A stretch of 64,000 bases of DNA from Sphingomonas sp. IC-11 (GCF_021043365.1 NZ_JAJNDU010000001.1:1450164-1514163); one strand, 5' to 3'. Counted from the stretch's first letter, positions 34,933 through 45,465 are shown. Notes: a model not told the origin generated them from the letters alone. Numbers and translations are program-made.

Positions 34933-36417
34933 ATGACTGACCTTACCGACCTTGGCATCCGCGAGATCCGCGATGGCGTGCGCGAAGGCACCTTTTCCGC
35001 ACGCGAGGTGGCAGAAGCGTTCAACACCGCCGTCAGCAACGCGGGGCAACTCAATGCATTCCTGGTCGAAACGCCCGACCACGCCCTTGCCGCCGCTGAC
35101 GCGGCCGATGCTGCACGTGCCGCTGGCGACACGTTGAAGCCGCTCGCCGGCGTGCCGATTGGCATGAAGGACCTGTTCTGCACCAAGGGTGTGCCTTCGA
35201 CCGCTGCCAGCCATATCCTTGAAGGCTTCACGCCGCAGTATGAGTCCACCGTGTCCCAGCGGCTCTGGGATGCGGGGGCAGGCATGCTCGGCAAGCTCAA
35301 CATGGACCAGTTTGCCATGGGCTCGTCCAACGAGACGAGCGCATTCGGCAACGTGATTTCACCATGGCGCCGCAATGATGGCGGGAACGCGCCGCTCGCC
35401 CCTGGCGGCTCGTCCGGCGGCTCGTCGGCGGCAGTTTCCGCTCGCCTGTGCCCGGCGGCGACGGGAACGGACACCGGCGGCTCGATTCGTCAGCCTGCTG
35501 CCTTCACTGGCATTTCGGGCATCAAGCCGACCTACGGCCGCTGCTCGCGGTGGGGCGTCATCGCATTCGCATCCTCGCTGGACCAGGCCGGGCCGATGGC
35601 CCGCGACGTGCGCGATTGCGCGATCATGCTGGAGGCGATGAGCGGCTTCGATGCAAAGGACTCCACCTCACTCGACATTCCCGTTCCGCAGTGGGAGCAG
35701 GGTCTGAACGCCAGCCTCGCCGGCAAGCGCGTCGGCATCCCGCGCGAGTATCGCGTGGACAACATGCCGGAGGAAATTGAGGCGCTTTGGCAGCAGGGCA
35801 TTGAATGGGTGAAGGATGCCGGAGCGGAAGTGGTCGAGGTATCGCTGCCGCACACCAAATATGCCCTGCCCGCTTATTACATCATTGCGCCGGCGGAGGC
35901 CTCGTCCAACCTCGCGCGCTATGATGGCGTACGCTACGGCCAGCGCGATCTGCCGGACGGCGCGAACCTTCAGGCGATGTACGCCGCGACTCGCGCGGCC
36001 GGCTTCGGCGAAGAGGTGAAGCGCCGTATCCTGATCGGTACCTATGTGCTCTCGGCCGGCTTCTACGACGCCTATTTCACCCAAGCCTCGAAGGTGCGCA
36101 CGCTGATCGCTCGCGATTTCGAGCGCGCGTGGGAAAGCTGCGACGTGCTGCTCACCCCAACCGCGCCGTCTGCAGCCTTTGGCCTTGGCGAGAAAAGCGA
36201 CGATCCTCTCGCCATGTACCTCAACGACGTGTTCACCGTGCCATCGTCCCTCGCCGGTTTGCCGGCGATGAGCGTTCCCGGCGGCCTCGATAAGCAAGGC
36301 TTGCCCCTCGGGCTGCAGGTGATCGGCAAGGCGCTCGACGAACAGGGCGTTCTCAACGCCGCGCTCGCGATCGAGGAGCGCGCCGGCTTCGTCGCACGGC
36401 CGCAGGCGTGGTGGTGA
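34933..36417 (+). CDS. gatA: Aspartyl/glutamyl-tRNA amidotransferase subunit A
   Basis: The 494-aa amidase subunit liberates ammonia from glutamine for GatB. It has the amidase-signature Ser-cisSer-Lys triad: lysine in [12 protein letters not shown], the Gly/Ser-rich [17 protein letters not shown], and [15 protein letters not shown] with the catalytic serine. [13 protein letters not shown] is typical of GatA. The length is normal. Spacing suggests one operon gatC-gatA-gatB. Confidence 0.98.
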   Translation: MTDLTDLGIREIRDGVREGTFSAREVAEAFNTAVSNAGQLNAFLVETPDHALAAADAADAARAAGDTLKPLAGVPIGMKDLFCTKGVPSTAASHILEGFTPQYESTVSQRLWDAGAGMLGKLNMDQFAMGSSNETSAFGNVISPWRRNDGGNAPLAPGGSSGGSSAAVSARLCPAATGTDTGGSIRQPAAFTGISGIKPTYGRCSRWGVIAFASSLDQAGPMARDVRDCAIMLEAMSGFDAKDSTSLDIPVPQWEQGLNASLAGKRVGIPREYRVDNMPEEIEALWQQGIEWVKDAGAEVVEVSLPHTKYALPAYYIIAPAEASSNLARYDGVRYGQRDLPDGANLQAMYAATRAAGFGEEVKRRILIGTYVLSAGFYDAYFTQASKVRTLIARDFERAWESCDVLLTPTAPSAAFGLGEKSDDPLAMYLNDVFTVPSSLAGLPAMSVPGGLDKQGLPLGLQVIGKALDEQGVLNAALAIEERAGFVARPQAWW

Positions 36418-36496
36418 GCCGTCCGGCGCACTTCATCATTTCCCATGAGAATGGGCGGGGCTTTCACTGTCCCTGCCCGAACGGGTGTTTAGGGCT

Positions 36497-37948
36497 ATGA
36501 CTGACTATCGCATCAAGGGCGCCACGGGCGATTGGGAGGTCGTGATCGGCCTCGAAGTACATGCGCAGGTGACGTCGAACGCGAAGCTGTTTTCTGGTGC
36601 GGCAACGGCGTTCGGTGCCGAACCCAATTCGCAGGTCAGCCTGATCGACGCGGCGATGCCGGGCATGCTGCCCGTGCCGAACCGCGAATGCATTCGGCAG
36701 GCGGTGCGCACCGGCATGGCAATTGATGCGCAAATCAACAAATGGTCACGCTTCGATCGCAAGAACTATTTCTACGCCGATCTGCCGCAGGGCTATCAGA
36801 TCTCGCAGCTTTATCATCCGCTTGTCGGGGAAGGCTCAGTCGAGATCGAGGATGGCGACACCGTCAAGACGATCGGCGTGGAACGCATTCACGTTGAACA
36901 GGATGCCGGCAAGCTGATGCACGATCAGCACCCCACCCGTTCGTATGTCGACCTTAACCGGTCGGGCGTGGCGCTGATGGAGATCGTCAGCCGCCCAGAC
37001 ATGCGCTCGCCGGCAGAGGCCGGAGCGTATTTGCGCAAACTGCGCGCGATCCTGCGCTATGTTGGCTCGTGCGACGGCAACATGGAAGAAGGCTCGATGC
37101 GCGCCGACGTCAACGTCAGCGTCCGCCGCCCCGGTGAAGAATTCGGTACCCGGACCGAGACGAAGAACGTCAACTCCGTCCGCTTCGTGATGGCCGCAAT
37201 CGAGCATGAGGCCAATCGCCAGGTCGACGTGCTCGAGTCGGGCGGCAAGATCGTCCAGGAAACCCGCCTGTTCAATCCCGACACCGGGACCACCCGGTCG
37301 ATGCGCTCGAAGGAAGATGCGCACGATTACCGTTACTTCCCCGATCCCGATCTGCTGCCGCTGGAGCTGGACGACGCCTTTCTGGAGGAGTGCCGGGCCT
37401 CCCTGCCAGAGCTGCCGGACGTCAAGCGCAAGCGCTACGAATCGCTCGGGATCACGGCCTATAATGCCGAGGTGCTGACCGCGGAGGTCGAGACCGCACG
37501 CTGGTTCGACACCCTGCTGGATGCCGGCGCAGCCCCCGTCGCGGCCTCAAACTGGGTGACGGGCGAGTTATTCGGCGCCCTCAATCGCATTGGCAAGGGC
37601 ATCGAGGAGTCGCCGGTCACGCCCGGCCAGGCGGCAGAGCTGCTGGCGCTGGTCGCCGACGGTACGCTTTCAGGCAGCCTCGCCAAGCAGGTCTTCGAGG
37701 TGATGCTCGAAACCGGCGATGCACCTGGCAAGATCGTCGAGGAACGCGGCCTTAAGCAGACAAGCGACACGGGCGCGATCGAAGCCGTCATCGCTGACGT
37801 TCTGGCGAAGAACCCGAATCAGCTGGAGCAGTATCGCGGCGGCAAACAGGCGCTGTTCGGCTTCTTCGTTGGCCAGACGATGAAGGCGATGGGCGGCAAG
37901 GCAAACCCGCAGGTCGTCAACGATCTGCTGAAGAAGGCACTGGGCTAA
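36497..37948 (+). CDS. gatB: Aspartyl/glutamyl-tRNA amidotransferase subunit B
   Basis: The 483-aa subunit activates the misacylated tRNA and transfers ammonia. It begins with [12 protein letters not shown], has [39 protein letters not shown] and the C-terminal YqeY-like tail ([12 protein letters not shown] to the end). ATG 36497 is chosen over GTG 36485 because the conserved N-terminus starts close by. The 79 bases after gatA contain nothing recognisable. Confidence 0.98.
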   Translation: MTDYRIKGATGDWEVVIGLEVHAQVTSNAKLFSGAATAFGAEPNSQVSLIDAAMPGMLPVPNRECIRQAVRTGMAIDAQINKWSRFDRKNYFYADLPQGYQISQLYHPLVGEGSVEIEDGDTVKTIGVERIHVEQDAGKLMHDQHPTRSYVDLNRSGVALMEIVSRPDMRSPAEAGAYLRKLRAILRYVGSCDGNMEEGSMRADVNVSVRRPGEEFGTRTETKNVNSVRFVMAAIEHEANRQVDVLESGGKIVQETRLFNPDTGTTRSMRSKEDAHDYRYFPDPDLLPLELDDAFLEECRASLPELPDVKRKRYESLGITAYNAEVLTAEVETARWFDTLLDAGAAPVAASNWVTGELFGALNRIGKGIEESPVTPGQAAELLALVADGTLSGSLAKQVFEVMLETGDAPGKIVEERGLKQTSDTGAIEAVIADVLAKNPNQLEQYRGGKQALFGFFVGQTMKAMGGKANPQVVNDLLKKALG

Positions 37949-37987
37949 ACGGGCTTCGGCGCACTGCCGCCGGTGCGAGCTTCCGGT

Positions 37988-38013
37988 CGTCATCCACTGC
38001 GCGCTGGATGACG
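37988..38013. repeat. REP-like hairpin between gatB and pyrB
   Basis: CGTCATCCA (37988-37996) and TGGATGACG (38005-38013) are perfect inverted arms with an 8-base loop; further G-T/G-C pairs extend the stem. The ends CGTCAT/ATGACG are those of a widespread intergenic palindrome class in alphaproteobacteria. It may also serve as a transcript 3' end for gatB. Confidence 0.5.
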
Positions 38014-38070
38014 GCCCGGACCGCTGCCCGGCTTGCCACCCTCGTCTGCGCCGACTATCCGCCTGCCCCG

Positions 38071-39060
38071 ATGCCTTCCTCGGACCACCGCCCCGCCTCC
38101 CTGATCTCCGGCGGTGCTGTTTTTCCGCACCGCCATCTCACCGGGATTGAGGGGCTCCAACCGCACGAAATCTCCTTTCTGCTGGACGAAGCGGAGGGCT
38201 GGATCGCCGCCAATCGTCAGCGGGGTGTGCCTGACAAGCGGCTTGCCGGGCTTACTCAGATCAACGCCTTTTTTGAAAACTCCACCCGTACGCTGCTCAG
38301 CTTCGAAATCGCCGGCAAGCGGCTGGGGGCGGATGTCGTCAACATGCACGCCGCGCAGTCGAGCGTGAAAAAGGGTGAGACGCTGATCGATACGGCGATG
38401 ACGCTGAATGCGATGCGCGCCGACGTGATCGTTATTCGTCACATGTCGTCAGGCGCGGTTCGGCTGATTGCGGACAAGGTCGATTGCCCCGTGCTCAACG
38501 CCGGTGATGGCCGCCACGAACATCCAACTCAGGCGTTGCTCGACGCGCTGACGATCCGCCGCCGGCGTGGCACGATCCATAACCAGCGCGTCGTGATCTG
38601 CGGCGATGTACTGCATAGCCGGGTTGCCCGATCGAACATCCTGGCGCTGACCGCACTGGCTGCGGAGGTCCGGGTCTGCGCGCCATCCACATTGATGCCG
38701 CCCGCGATCGAGCGAATGGGCGTCACGCCGTTCACTGATTTCGACGCAGCGCTCGACGGGGCCGATGTCGTGATGATGCTTCGCCTTCAGACGGAACGAA
38801 TGGCGGGCGGCTATGTCCCATCCACCCGCGAATATCATCTCCGTTACGGGCTGACGCTCGACCGACTGGGCCGGGCAAAGCCGGACGCGCTGGTGATGCA
38901 CCCCGGTCCGATGAACCGCGGGGTTGAGATCGACTCCAGCGTCGCTGACCATGCGGAGCGCTCCGCGATCACGGAACAGGTGGAAATGGGTGTCGCCGTG
39001 CGCATGGCCTGTCTTGACGTGCTGACGCGCCGATCGCGCGGCGTGGAGGGTTGGGCATGA
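38071..39060 (+). CDS. pyrB: Aspartate carbamoyltransferase catalytic subunit
   Basis: The 329-aa enzyme forms carbamoyl aspartate, the first committed pyrimidine step. It has the carbamoyl phosphate-binding [51 protein letters not shown] and the C-terminal [14 protein letters not shown] 38071 fits the usual N-terminus; an open frame extends to 38008 without support. The stop overlaps the start of the dihydroorotase-like gene (ATGA), matching ATCase/PyrX complexes. Confidence 0.96.
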   Translation: MPSSDHRPASLISGGAVFPHRHLTGIEGLQPHEISFLLDEAEGWIAANRQRGVPDKRLAGLTQINAFFENSTRTLLSFEIAGKRLGADVVNMHAAQSSVKKGETLIDTAMTLNAMRADVIVIRHMSSGAVRLIADKVDCPVLNAGDGRHEHPTQALLDALTIRRRRGTIHNQRVVICGDVLHSRVARSNILALTALAAEVRVCAPSTLMPPAIERMGVTPFTDFDAALDGADVVMMLRLQTERMAGGYVPSTREYHLRYGLTLDRLGRAKPDALVMHPGPMNRGVEIDSSVADHAERSAITEQVEMGVAVRMACLDVLTRRSRGVEGWA

Positions 39061-40268
39061 GCGGCCCCCTGCACTTTCGAGACGCCCGGATCATCTGTCC
39101 TGTCGCAGGAGAGCGGCGCGGCGACCTGTTTGTCGCCGACGGACGGATTGTCGACACTGCTGACGGGGCGACCATCATCGATTGTCGCGGGGCGGTGCTT
39201 GCGCCGGCGATCGTCGATCTGGGGGTGGCGACCATCGATCGCGCGGCGTTCCGCGCCGGCGGCATCGTTCGAGTCGGCCTGATGCCGGATCAGAAGCCGG
39301 TTCTTGATGAGCCGGGTATCGTTCAACGGTCCGCATTGATCGGGCGTCCGGATCTGTGGATCCACCCGATCGCTGCGGCGACTCGCGGGCTTGCCGGGAC
39401 GGATCTTGCCGAAATGGCCATCTGCGCCTCGGCCGGCGCGCGCGCCGTTGGAACGGGCCGACGCTGGATCGGCGATTCGGGCGTCATGGCGCGTGTGCTC
39501 GCTTATGCCCGCGACCTCAACCTCACGGTCGTGACCCATGCCGAAGATGCCGGGCTGGTCGGCGACGCGGTGGCCACCGAGGGCGAAACGTCGACGCGGC
39601 TGGGTCTCCCCGCCGCTCCCGCCCTGGCGGAGCCGCTGGCGATCGCCCGCGACCTGATGCTTGCAGAGGCAGCCGGTGCACGCCTCCACCTGCGTCAGGT
39701 GACCACTGCCGCAGGCTTCGACATGGTGCGGGCAGCGAAGCGGCGCGGCGTGCGCGTAACTTGCGGGATTACACCCGCGCACTTGCTACTCTCCGACAAT
39801 GCGATGAGCGATTTTCGCACCTTTGCGCATTTGTCGCCGCCGCTTCGTGCGGAAGAGGATCGGCGTGCAGCGCTGGCTGCGCTCGCGGACGGCACCATCG
39901 ACGTGCTGTGCTCGGGACACGATCCTCGCGGGCCCGAAGAAAAGCGCCTGCCTTTTGCGGATGCGAGTGCAGGAGCCGCCGGTGCGGCGACCCTGTTGCC
40001 GCTGGCGCTCGGGCTCGCGCGCGATGGCCATGTCAGTCTCGAGCGGCTCGCTGCCCTGCTCTCCCGCAATCCTGCGGCGATCCTCGGCATCGAAGCCGGA
40101 TCGCTTCAGGCAGGTGCCGAAGCGGATCTCATGCTCGTCGATCCTGAAGTGCCGTGGCAGATTTCTGCAGACACGCTGCCCGGCACCGCCGGCAATACAC
40201 CGTTCGATGGTTTGCCGGTGCAGGGCCGGGTACTTCGCCTGTTCAAGGGCGGTCGCGAACTCGCCTGA
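39057..40268 (+). CDS. pyrX: Dihydroorotase-like protein, probably non-catalytic (PyrX type)
   Basis: The 403-aa protein has the amidohydrolase layout of type I dihydroorotase. Where active enzymes read DxHxH after the first beta-strand, this one reads [15 protein letters not shown] with no histidine, so the first metal site is lost. VTHAED and CSGHDPRG retain parts of later motifs. In several bacteria such a pseudo-dihydroorotase forms a structural complex with PyrB, while an active PyrC is encoded elsewhere. The 4-base overlap with pyrB supports this. The annotation as plain pyrC would therefore be misleading. Confidence 0.88.
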   Translation: MSGPLHFRDARIICPVAGERRGDLFVADGRIVDTADGATIIDCRGAVLAPAIVDLGVATIDRAAFRAGGIVRVGLMPDQKPVLDEPGIVQRSALIGRPDLWIHPIAAATRGLAGTDLAEMAICASAGARAVGTGRRWIGDSGVMARVLAYARDLNLTVVTHAEDAGLVGDAVATEGETSTRLGLPAAPALAEPLAIARDLMLAEAAGARLHLRQVTTAAGFDMVRAAKRRGVRVTCGITPAHLLLSDNAMSDFRTFAHLSPPLRAEEDRRAALAALADGTIDVLCSGHDPRGPEEKRLPFADASAGAAGAATLLPLALGLARDGHVSLERLAALLSRNPAAILGIEAGSLQAGAEADLMLVDPEVPWQISADTLPGTAGNTPFDGLPVQGRVLRLFKGGRELA

Positions 40269-40311
40269 TCGGCGGCTACCCGGCCACCCGGCGCCGCCGG
40301 CCCCGCTGGCT

Positions 40312-41610
40312 TTACCGGCCCGCGAACTGCACCTTGCTGGGCTTCACCCAAGCTGCCGTCTGGTCGCCTGCGCCGGTACGCACGAAGCAGGAGCCCCCGT
40401 TGGCGCGATACCCGCGACAAAGCGTATTCGCCTCCCCGCGTGAGAAGCCGCCGACGGACAGGCGGTAAAAGGATTTGAACGCCATGCCGGTGGGTGTCTC
40501 CCCGGCAAAGGCAGGATAGCGACGCTGCGCGCGATCCCAGGCGTCCTTGGCCACCGCTGCCGAATCATAGGCGCCCAGCTGAACGAACCACTTGCCCGGC
40601 GCTTTCGGCTTGCCGACGCCATCGCTCTCCACCGCAGCGAGGCGCTTGGGCGCCGCCGTTGATGCCGTACGAACAGCAGGATCATTCCCAGGGATCGCCT
40701 GCACCACCTCTCGGCGTTCCGCGAAGACGACTCGCGATCCCGCCCGCGCCTCCTGGGTGGCCGACGCGAGTTGCGCCGCCTCCGGGGCGGACACCGGGGC
40801 TGCCATCGGTGCGACTGGCGCCGCCGCCAGCAGCTCTGCCGCCGGCGCAGTGTTCGTCGGTACGACTTTGTTCAGCGCCAGCGCGACCGGCTGTCCCGGA
40901 TCCTTCACCGGCGTCACCCCCAACAGGGCCGACACTTGGTCCGCAGCACCAACCGGCTTAGCGAAGGCGGCCCATTGCACGACGCGGGCGTCCGCTTCTG
41001 CCGGTCCCATGTCGATCCCTGCGATCTGACGCGCCTCCGCCCAGCGCCCTGCGAGCGCAAGCGCAAGCGCCAAGTTCTGCCGCGTCTTGGCGTCCGCTGA
41101 CGGCTCGCGCGCCGCTGCGGTCAGCACCTCCACCCCCGCTGCCGGATCGCCGGCAAGCGCGATGGCAAGGCCCCTGTCACTCGCCGGTACGATTGCTGCA
41201 TTGGCGTCCAGCATCTGCCGGGCCTCGTCCCACTGGCCTTCCGCGATCATGGCGAGCGCCAGGTTCAGCGCTGCTTTTCCGTTCTGGGGCGAGAGGGTCA
41301 AAACATCGGCGTAAGCGGCATGGGCAGAGGTAAAGCGCCCGGCCTTGAGATAAGCCGAACCCAGCAGCACGCGGTAATCGGCATTGCCCGGCTGCCCCGC
41401 GACCGCCGCCTCTGCGAAGCCAATGGCCTTGGCAGGATCGCCCTTCTGAAGCGCTTCGGCAGCTCTTTCGGCATTGCGCGCGGCGTTCTTGGCCAACACC
41501 GCATCGCTCCGGGTGCTTGCCGTCGAAATGCCGCCCTGTGCGCAGCCCACCATCGCGCCGCCCAAGATCAGGGCCGAAAGGCCGAAGCCGGCAACTGCAC
41601 GCTTGTTCAT
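40312..41610 (-). CDS. TPR and SPOR domain lipoprotein
   Basis: The 432-aa protein has a lipoprotein signal (ALILGGAMVGC, lipidation near C22). TPR-like helices follow at about 40-160 (AAEALQKGDPAKAIGFAEAAV, ADYRVLLGSAYLKAGRF, GKAALNLALAMIAEGQW), then an Ala/Pro/Val-rich linker and a C-terminal SPOR domain (KWFVQLGAYDSAAVAKDAW, YRLSVGGFSRGEANTLC). SPOR domains bind denuded septal peptidoglycan, so a role in division or envelope maintenance is likely. It is divergent from another SPOR protein across a 228-base promoter region. Confidence 0.87.
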   Translation of the reverse strand: MNKRAVAGFGLSALILGGAMVGCAQGGISTASTRSDAVLAKNAARNAERAAEALQKGDPAKAIGFAEAAVAGQPGNADYRVLLGSAYLKAGRFTSAHAAYADVLTLSPQNGKAALNLALAMIAEGQWDEARQMLDANAAIVPASDRGLAIALAGDPAAGVEVLTAAAREPSADAKTRQNLALALALAGRWAEARQIAGIDMGPAEADARVVQWAAFAKPVGAADQVSALLGVTPVKDPGQPVALALNKVVPTNTAPAAELLAAAPVAPMAAPVSAPEAAQLASATQEARAGSRVVFAERREVVQAIPGNDPAVRTASTAAPKRLAAVESDGVGKPKAPGKWFVQLGAYDSAAVAKDAWDRAQRRYPAFAGETPTGMAFKSFYRLSVGGFSRGEANTLCRGYRANGGSCFVRTGAGDQTAAWVKPSKVQFAGR

Positions 41611-41838
41611 CGTCGGATCCCCGAACCATCATCTCGGTTGAAGCCCCGCCACGTCCCAATGCGGGAATCCGCTGGTATCGTGGGGCTTCCACCTCTCCGG
41701 CGATTGGTGCCAATCCGATCATAAGGAATGGTAAACACCCCAGCGCCCTCGTGATCGGGGGTTAGCGATGGAGTAACTTCGCGCGTCCACATCATGCGCC
41801 ATCGGCAGAATGCTCGCGGGTAAGTCAGGGAAAGTCGG

Positions 41839-42849
41839 ATGAAGAATGCCTATCTTGCTGGGATGATCGCCACGGCCTTCGTTGCGGGGACCGCGGGGGC
41901 CGATGTCAAACAGGGCGTGGATGCGTGGGCGCGCGGTGATTACAAGGCCGCGGTGGACGTGTGGCGGCCGCTTGCAGCTGGGGGTGATGCCGACGCCCAG
42001 TTCAATCTTGGCCAGGCATATAAGCTCGGCCGTGGCTTGCCGGCGAGCCTCCCGACCGCAATCGAATGGTTCCGCAAGGCAGCGGCTCAGGGGCATAATC
42101 AGGCGATCGACAATTACGGCCTGGCGCTTTTCCAGGACGGCAAGAAGGCGGAAGCACTGCCCTGGCTGGAGAAGTCGGCCGCACGCGGCGAACGCCGGAC
42201 CCAGCTCGTACTCGGTACCATGTTGTTCAACGCGGACGGCGTGGCGCGCGATTGGGTACGCGCTTACGCCCTGGTCACCCGCTCATCGCAGCAGGGCCTG
42301 CCCCAAGCGTCCCAGACGCTGGCCCAGATGGACCAATATATCCCCGAGGCTCAGCGGCAGGAGGGGCTGACCCTCGCCCGCAAGTACGAGGCTGATGCCC
42401 GGGCGCTGGCGACCCGTCTTCCCCCCGTGACGGCGGGTACAACGGTCTCCACCGCCACACCGCGCCCGGCTACCACCAGCCCTGCCCGCATCGCCAGCAC
42501 GCCGCCGCCCTCGCCAGCGCCGGGAACGACCGCCGCGCCTGCCACGGCAGTCCGCCCGGCCGCCCCCCCGGCATCGGCCCGCGCAGCAGCCGTAGCACCG
42601 CCCACGACAGCAGCACCCGCACCCGCGCCCGCTTCGAACGGACGGTGGCGCATCCAACTCGGCGCCTTCCGCGATGGGGACAACGCCCGCAACCTCTGGG
42701 CAAAGGTCGGCAGCCGCACCGGCGGCAACCCCAGCTATGTCCAGGCGGGCGGCGTCACCCGGTTGCAAGCCACCGGCTTCGCGTCACGCGCCGCCGCTCA
42801 AGCCGCTTGCACAAAGTCCGGGGTAAGCTGCGTGGTGGTCGCACCCTGA
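41839..42849 (+). CDS. Sel1-repeat and SPOR domain exported protein
   Basis: The 336-aa protein has a signal peptide (MKNAYLAGMIATAFVAGTAGA) and Sel1-like repeats at about 35-150 (GGDADAQFNLGQAYKLGRGL, GHNQAIDNYGLALFQDG, RTQLVLGTMLFNADGVA). A long Ala/Pro/Thr linker (200-265) leads to a C-terminal SPOR domain (WRIQLGAFRDGDNARNLW, TRLQATGFASRAAAQAAC). It should be periplasmic and peptidoglycan-binding. The repeat type differs from the TPR-containing SPOR lipoprotein that faces it. Confidence 0.88.
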   Translation: MKNAYLAGMIATAFVAGTAGADVKQGVDAWARGDYKAAVDVWRPLAAGGDADAQFNLGQAYKLGRGLPASLPTAIEWFRKAAAQGHNQAIDNYGLALFQDGKKAEALPWLEKSAARGERRTQLVLGTMLFNADGVARDWVRAYALVTRSSQQGLPQASQTLAQMDQYIPEAQRQEGLTLARKYEADARALATRLPPVTAGTTVSTATPRPATTSPARIASTPPPSPAPGTTAAPATAVRPAAPPASARAAAVAPPTTAAPAPAPASNGRWRIQLGAFRDGDNARNLWAKVGSRTGGNPSYVQAGGVTRLQATGFASRAAAQAACTKSGVSCVVVAP

Positions 42850-42863
42850 CGCCGAAGCGCGGC

Positions 42864-43085
42864 TCAGATGATCCCGCCGCCCAGCATCAGCCGAAGCGCG
42901 AAGATGATGATCAGCACGATGTTGAGGTTTCGCCCGCCATTGCTGGACGAAAGCGCACCAACCGCCGCACCGACGATGCCGATCGGGATCACGAACCAGT
43001 TCAGCCAGCCGAGCAAGGGCATGAACGCGACAAGGCCCAGAACCAGGGTGACGAGGCCGATCAGGACCGAAACGATGTTGAGCAT
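42864..43085 (-). CDS. Small membrane protein, 73 aa
   Basis: From ATG 43085 the protein reads MLNIVSVLIGLVTLVLGLVA, then LLGWLNWFVIPIGIVGAAVGAL, a short polar loop (SSSNGGRN) and a third hydrophobic segment NIVLIIIFALRLMLGGGI. Three short helices with no catalytic residue suggest a small inner-membrane protein. The frame is open further upstream, but that part is not membrane-like and is antisense to the next gene's start. It is convergent with the SPOR gene, 14 bases from its stop. The function is unknown. Confidence 0.65.
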   Translation of the reverse strand: MLNIVSVLIGLVTLVLGLVAFMPLLGWLNWFVIPIGIVGAAVGALSSSNGGRNLNIVLIIIFALRLMLGGGII

Positions 43086-43178
43086 GAGATCAACATGGGG
43101 GACCTTCAGTGTGTTACAAGGGCGAGACACATGGAAGCTCATGCTGCGCCCTCCCCGCCGTTTCATGACGGAAGCCGC

Positions 43179-43964
43179 ATGACGACCTTGAAACGGGGAC
43201 AGCCACGGGCGGGGACCAAGCGCCATACGGCCGCGGCGATCGCCATCGCGCTGCTCGCCGTCTCCTGTGGCCCTGCGTCAAATGAGCCAACGTCGGCCGC
43301 GGCCAGCGCCAGCCAGCAGGAACTGGCAAACGGCACTGGCACGGCCAACAGCGCAGATCGGGATCCCGCGATTGAAGCCGCCTTGCGCGATCAAATCATG
43401 GTCGATCCAAAGCTGGTGCAGCAGGCCAATGCCGACACGCTGCGCCCGCCAGCCCAGCCCGAATCGCTCGCTTTGCCCCCCGAAACCATCGCGGATGCCG
43501 CTCACCAGTCAGTCGCTGGCCAGCTCCGCTCGGCGCCCGCCGCCTCCCCCCAATGCCCGCAATGCGCGGCGGCGCGGCGTGCGCTAACCCTCGGCGCTCT
43601 CGCTGCAAGCCAGGGCACATCGGCGGATTGCGTTCAGCAGATCGCCTATTCGGCCGGCTGGGCGAACCGCCTTCCGGCAGAGGTGCCGCTATATCCGGAC
43701 GCCCGCGTGCTGGAGGCCGCCGGGGCCGACGGGCAAGGCTGCGCACTTCGCGTCGTGAGTTTCGTCAGCGCGGCGCCGATGCAGCGGCTGCTGGACTGGT
43801 ATTACACGCGCACCGCCGACGCCGGCTACCGCGCCGGTCACGGCACTGACGCCGACGAGCATGTTCTCGCCGGCACCCGGCAATCGGCCGCGTTCATGCT
43901 GAGGCTCCGTCCACGTGCCGGCGGGGGTACGAATGTCGATCTGATGGTGGACGCTGCCCGCTGA
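43179..43964 (+). CDS. Putative lipoprotein of unknown function
   Basis: This 261-aa protein (from ATG 43179) has a lipoprotein signal AIAIALLAVSC. A disordered Ala/Ser stretch follows, then a region with CPQCAAARRAL and ADCVQQIAYSAGWANRLPAEVPLYPDARVLEAAG, and a C-terminal domain AAPMQRLLDWYYTRTADAGY...HVLAGTRQSAAFML. The last part resembles small domains seen in uncharacterised proteobacterial lipoproteins. ATG 43131 with AAGGGCGAG upstream is an alternative start. An open frame runs much further upstream, through the SPOR gene, but is a shadow. Confidence 0.75.
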   Translation: MTTLKRGQPRAGTKRHTAAAIAIALLAVSCGPASNEPTSAAASASQQELANGTGTANSADRDPAIEAALRDQIMVDPKLVQQANADTLRPPAQPESLALPPETIADAAHQSVAGQLRSAPAASPQCPQCAAARRALTLGALAASQGTSADCVQQIAYSAGWANRLPAEVPLYPDARVLEAAGADGQGCALRVVSFVSAAPMQRLLDWYYTRTADAGYRAGHGTDADEHVLAGTRQSAAFMLRLRPRAGGGTNVDLMVDAAR

Positions 43965-44005
43965 CCGCCCTTCCGCCATGCCCTCCTTGGGTCTAGGGCG
44001 ATCAA

Positions 44006-44380
44006 ATGAATGCATTGGTTCTGGTGATGGCGGGCGGCGCGTTGGGCGCGGGCCTGCGCCATCTGGTTGGCCGCGCGGCCTTGTCTGCGCTCGGGGCTGG
44101 TTGGCCCTGGGGCACGCTCTTCGTCAACATCGCCGGTGGCTTGGCGATGGGTGTTCTCACCGCCGCCTCGTCGCGGCTGGCGAACGGAGAGCCATGGCGC
44201 CTGTTCCTGGGGGTCGGCGTGCTCGGCGGCTTCACCACCTTTTCGGCCTTTTCGCTTGATACAGTTATGATGATGGAACGCGGCGCCTGGGCGCAGATGT
44301 TCGCTTATGTCGCCCTCTCCGTGCTGGGTTCCATCGCAGCACTGGCGTTCGGCTTCGGCGTGGCGAGGTCCGCAGCATGA
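44006..44380 (+). CDS. crcB: Fluoride ion channel CrcB/Fluc
   Basis: The 124-aa four-helix membrane protein matches the Fluc channel: GGALGAGLRHLVGR with the conserved arginine, WGTLFVNIAGGLAMG (conserved Asn) and GVLGGFTTFSAFSLDT (the Phe-box region). Dual-topology dimers export fluoride. No fluoride riboswitch is seen in the 41 bases upstream. The stop overlaps the pseudouridine synthase start (ATGA). Confidence 0.94.
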   Translation: MNALVLVMAGGALGAGLRHLVGRAALSALGAGWPWGTLFVNIAGGLAMGVLTAASSRLANGEPWRLFLGVGVLGGFTTFSAFSLDTVMMMERGAWAQMFAYVALSVLGSIAALAFGFGVARSAA

Positions 44381-45465
44381 GCGACGCAGTTCGCCAATTT
44401 ACCGTCGCGCCTGATGACGACGGCATTCGCGTTGATCGCTGGTGCAAGCGGCACTTGCCCGACACCAGCTTCACCACCGTCGCGAAATGGGCCCGCACTG
44501 GCCAGCTTCGGCTGGACGGAGCCCGTGTCGGGCCCGGCGATCGCGTTGCCGCCGGTCAGGTTCTGCGCCTTCCGCCACCCGAGCCGGTCCGCGTCGATAC
44601 CAAGCCCAAGCGCGAGCGTCCGCCGCTCAGCGAAGATGAGGCAGCATTCGCGCGTGAAATGGTGATTCACAAGGATCAGGCCGCACTGGTGCTGAACAAG
44701 CCACCAGGGCTTGCCACTCAGGGGGGGACCAAGACGACGTCACACGTCGACGGTCTCCTCGACGCCTTGCAGTTCGAGGCAGAGGGCCGGCCAAAGCTCG
44801 TTCACCGCTTGGACAAGGACACATCCGGCGCCCTGCTCGTCGCCCGTTCGGCGCGCGCCGCAGCCTTTTTCGCCAAATCGTTTTCCGGCCGCTCCGCCAA
44901 GAAGGTCTATTGGGCGCTTGTCGTGGGCGTTCCGTCCATCGACGACGGCACGGTTGATCTCCCGATCGCCAAGCAGCCGGGCACCGGCGGCGAAAAGATG
45001 CACGTGGATGAGGAGAACGGACAGCCGGCACGTAGCCGCTACCGCGTCATCGAACGTGCCGGCAATCGTGCCTGCTGGGTGGAATTGCAGCCGTTCACCG
45101 GACGCACGCATCAGCTACGCGTGCACATGGCGGCGATCGGCCATCCCATCGTCGGTGACGGGAAATATGGCGGCCCGGCAGCCTTTCTGACCGGCGGGAT
45201 CAGCCGCAAGATGCACCTTCACGCCCGGCGGATCCGCGTGGATCATCCGGATGGCGGCGCGATTGACGTCACGGCCGAACTGCCCAACCATTTCGCCGAG
45301 AGCCTCGCCAATCTCGGCTTTGAGGAGTCGCAGGGCGATGCCATGCCGTCGGACGCGCCTCCGCCGATCACGCGGGAAGTGCGAAAGGCGAAAGCGCGCG
45401 CTCATGCCAAGCAGGTGCGCAAGGCGCGCCGCGGAGAACGTCGCGGCCGCGGATCCGCTCAATAA
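44377..45465 (+). CDS. RluC/RluA-family 23S rRNA pseudouridine synthase
   Basis: The 362-aa enzyme has an N-terminal S4 RNA-binding domain (DDGIRVDRWCKRHL, TVAKWARTGQLRLDGARVGPGDRV) and the pseudouridine synthase catalytic domain with HRLDKDTSGALLVARS, including the catalytic aspartate, then GRTHQLRVHMAAIGHPIVGD. The C-terminal 40 residues are very basic (AKQVRKARRGERRGRG), suiting RNA binding. It most likely isomerises uridines in 23S rRNA. It is coupled to crcB by a 4-base overlap. Confidence 0.93.
   Translation: MSDAVRQFTVAPDDDGIRVDRWCKRHLPDTSFTTVAKWARTGQLRLDGARVGPGDRVAAGQVLRLPPPEPVRVDTKPKRERPPLSEDEAAFAREMVIHKDQAALVLNKPPGLATQGGTKTTSHVDGLLDALQFEAEGRPKLVHRLDKDTSGALLVARSARAAAFFAKSFSGRSAKKVYWALVVGVPSIDDGTVDLPIAKQPGTGGEKMHVDEENGQPARSRYRVIERAGNRACWVELQPFTGRTHQLRVHMAAIGHPIVGDGKYGGPAAFLTGGISRKMHLHARRIRVDHPDGGAIDVTAELPNHFAESLANLGFEESQGDAMPSDAPPPITREVRKAKARAHAKQVRKARRGERRGRGSAQ

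Noticed and set aside
42645..43178. Long plus-strand frame extending the lipoprotein gene upstream to 439 aa
   Set aside because: The first part lies inside the SPOR gene in another frame and antisense to the small membrane protein; the lipoprotein signal begins at 43179.
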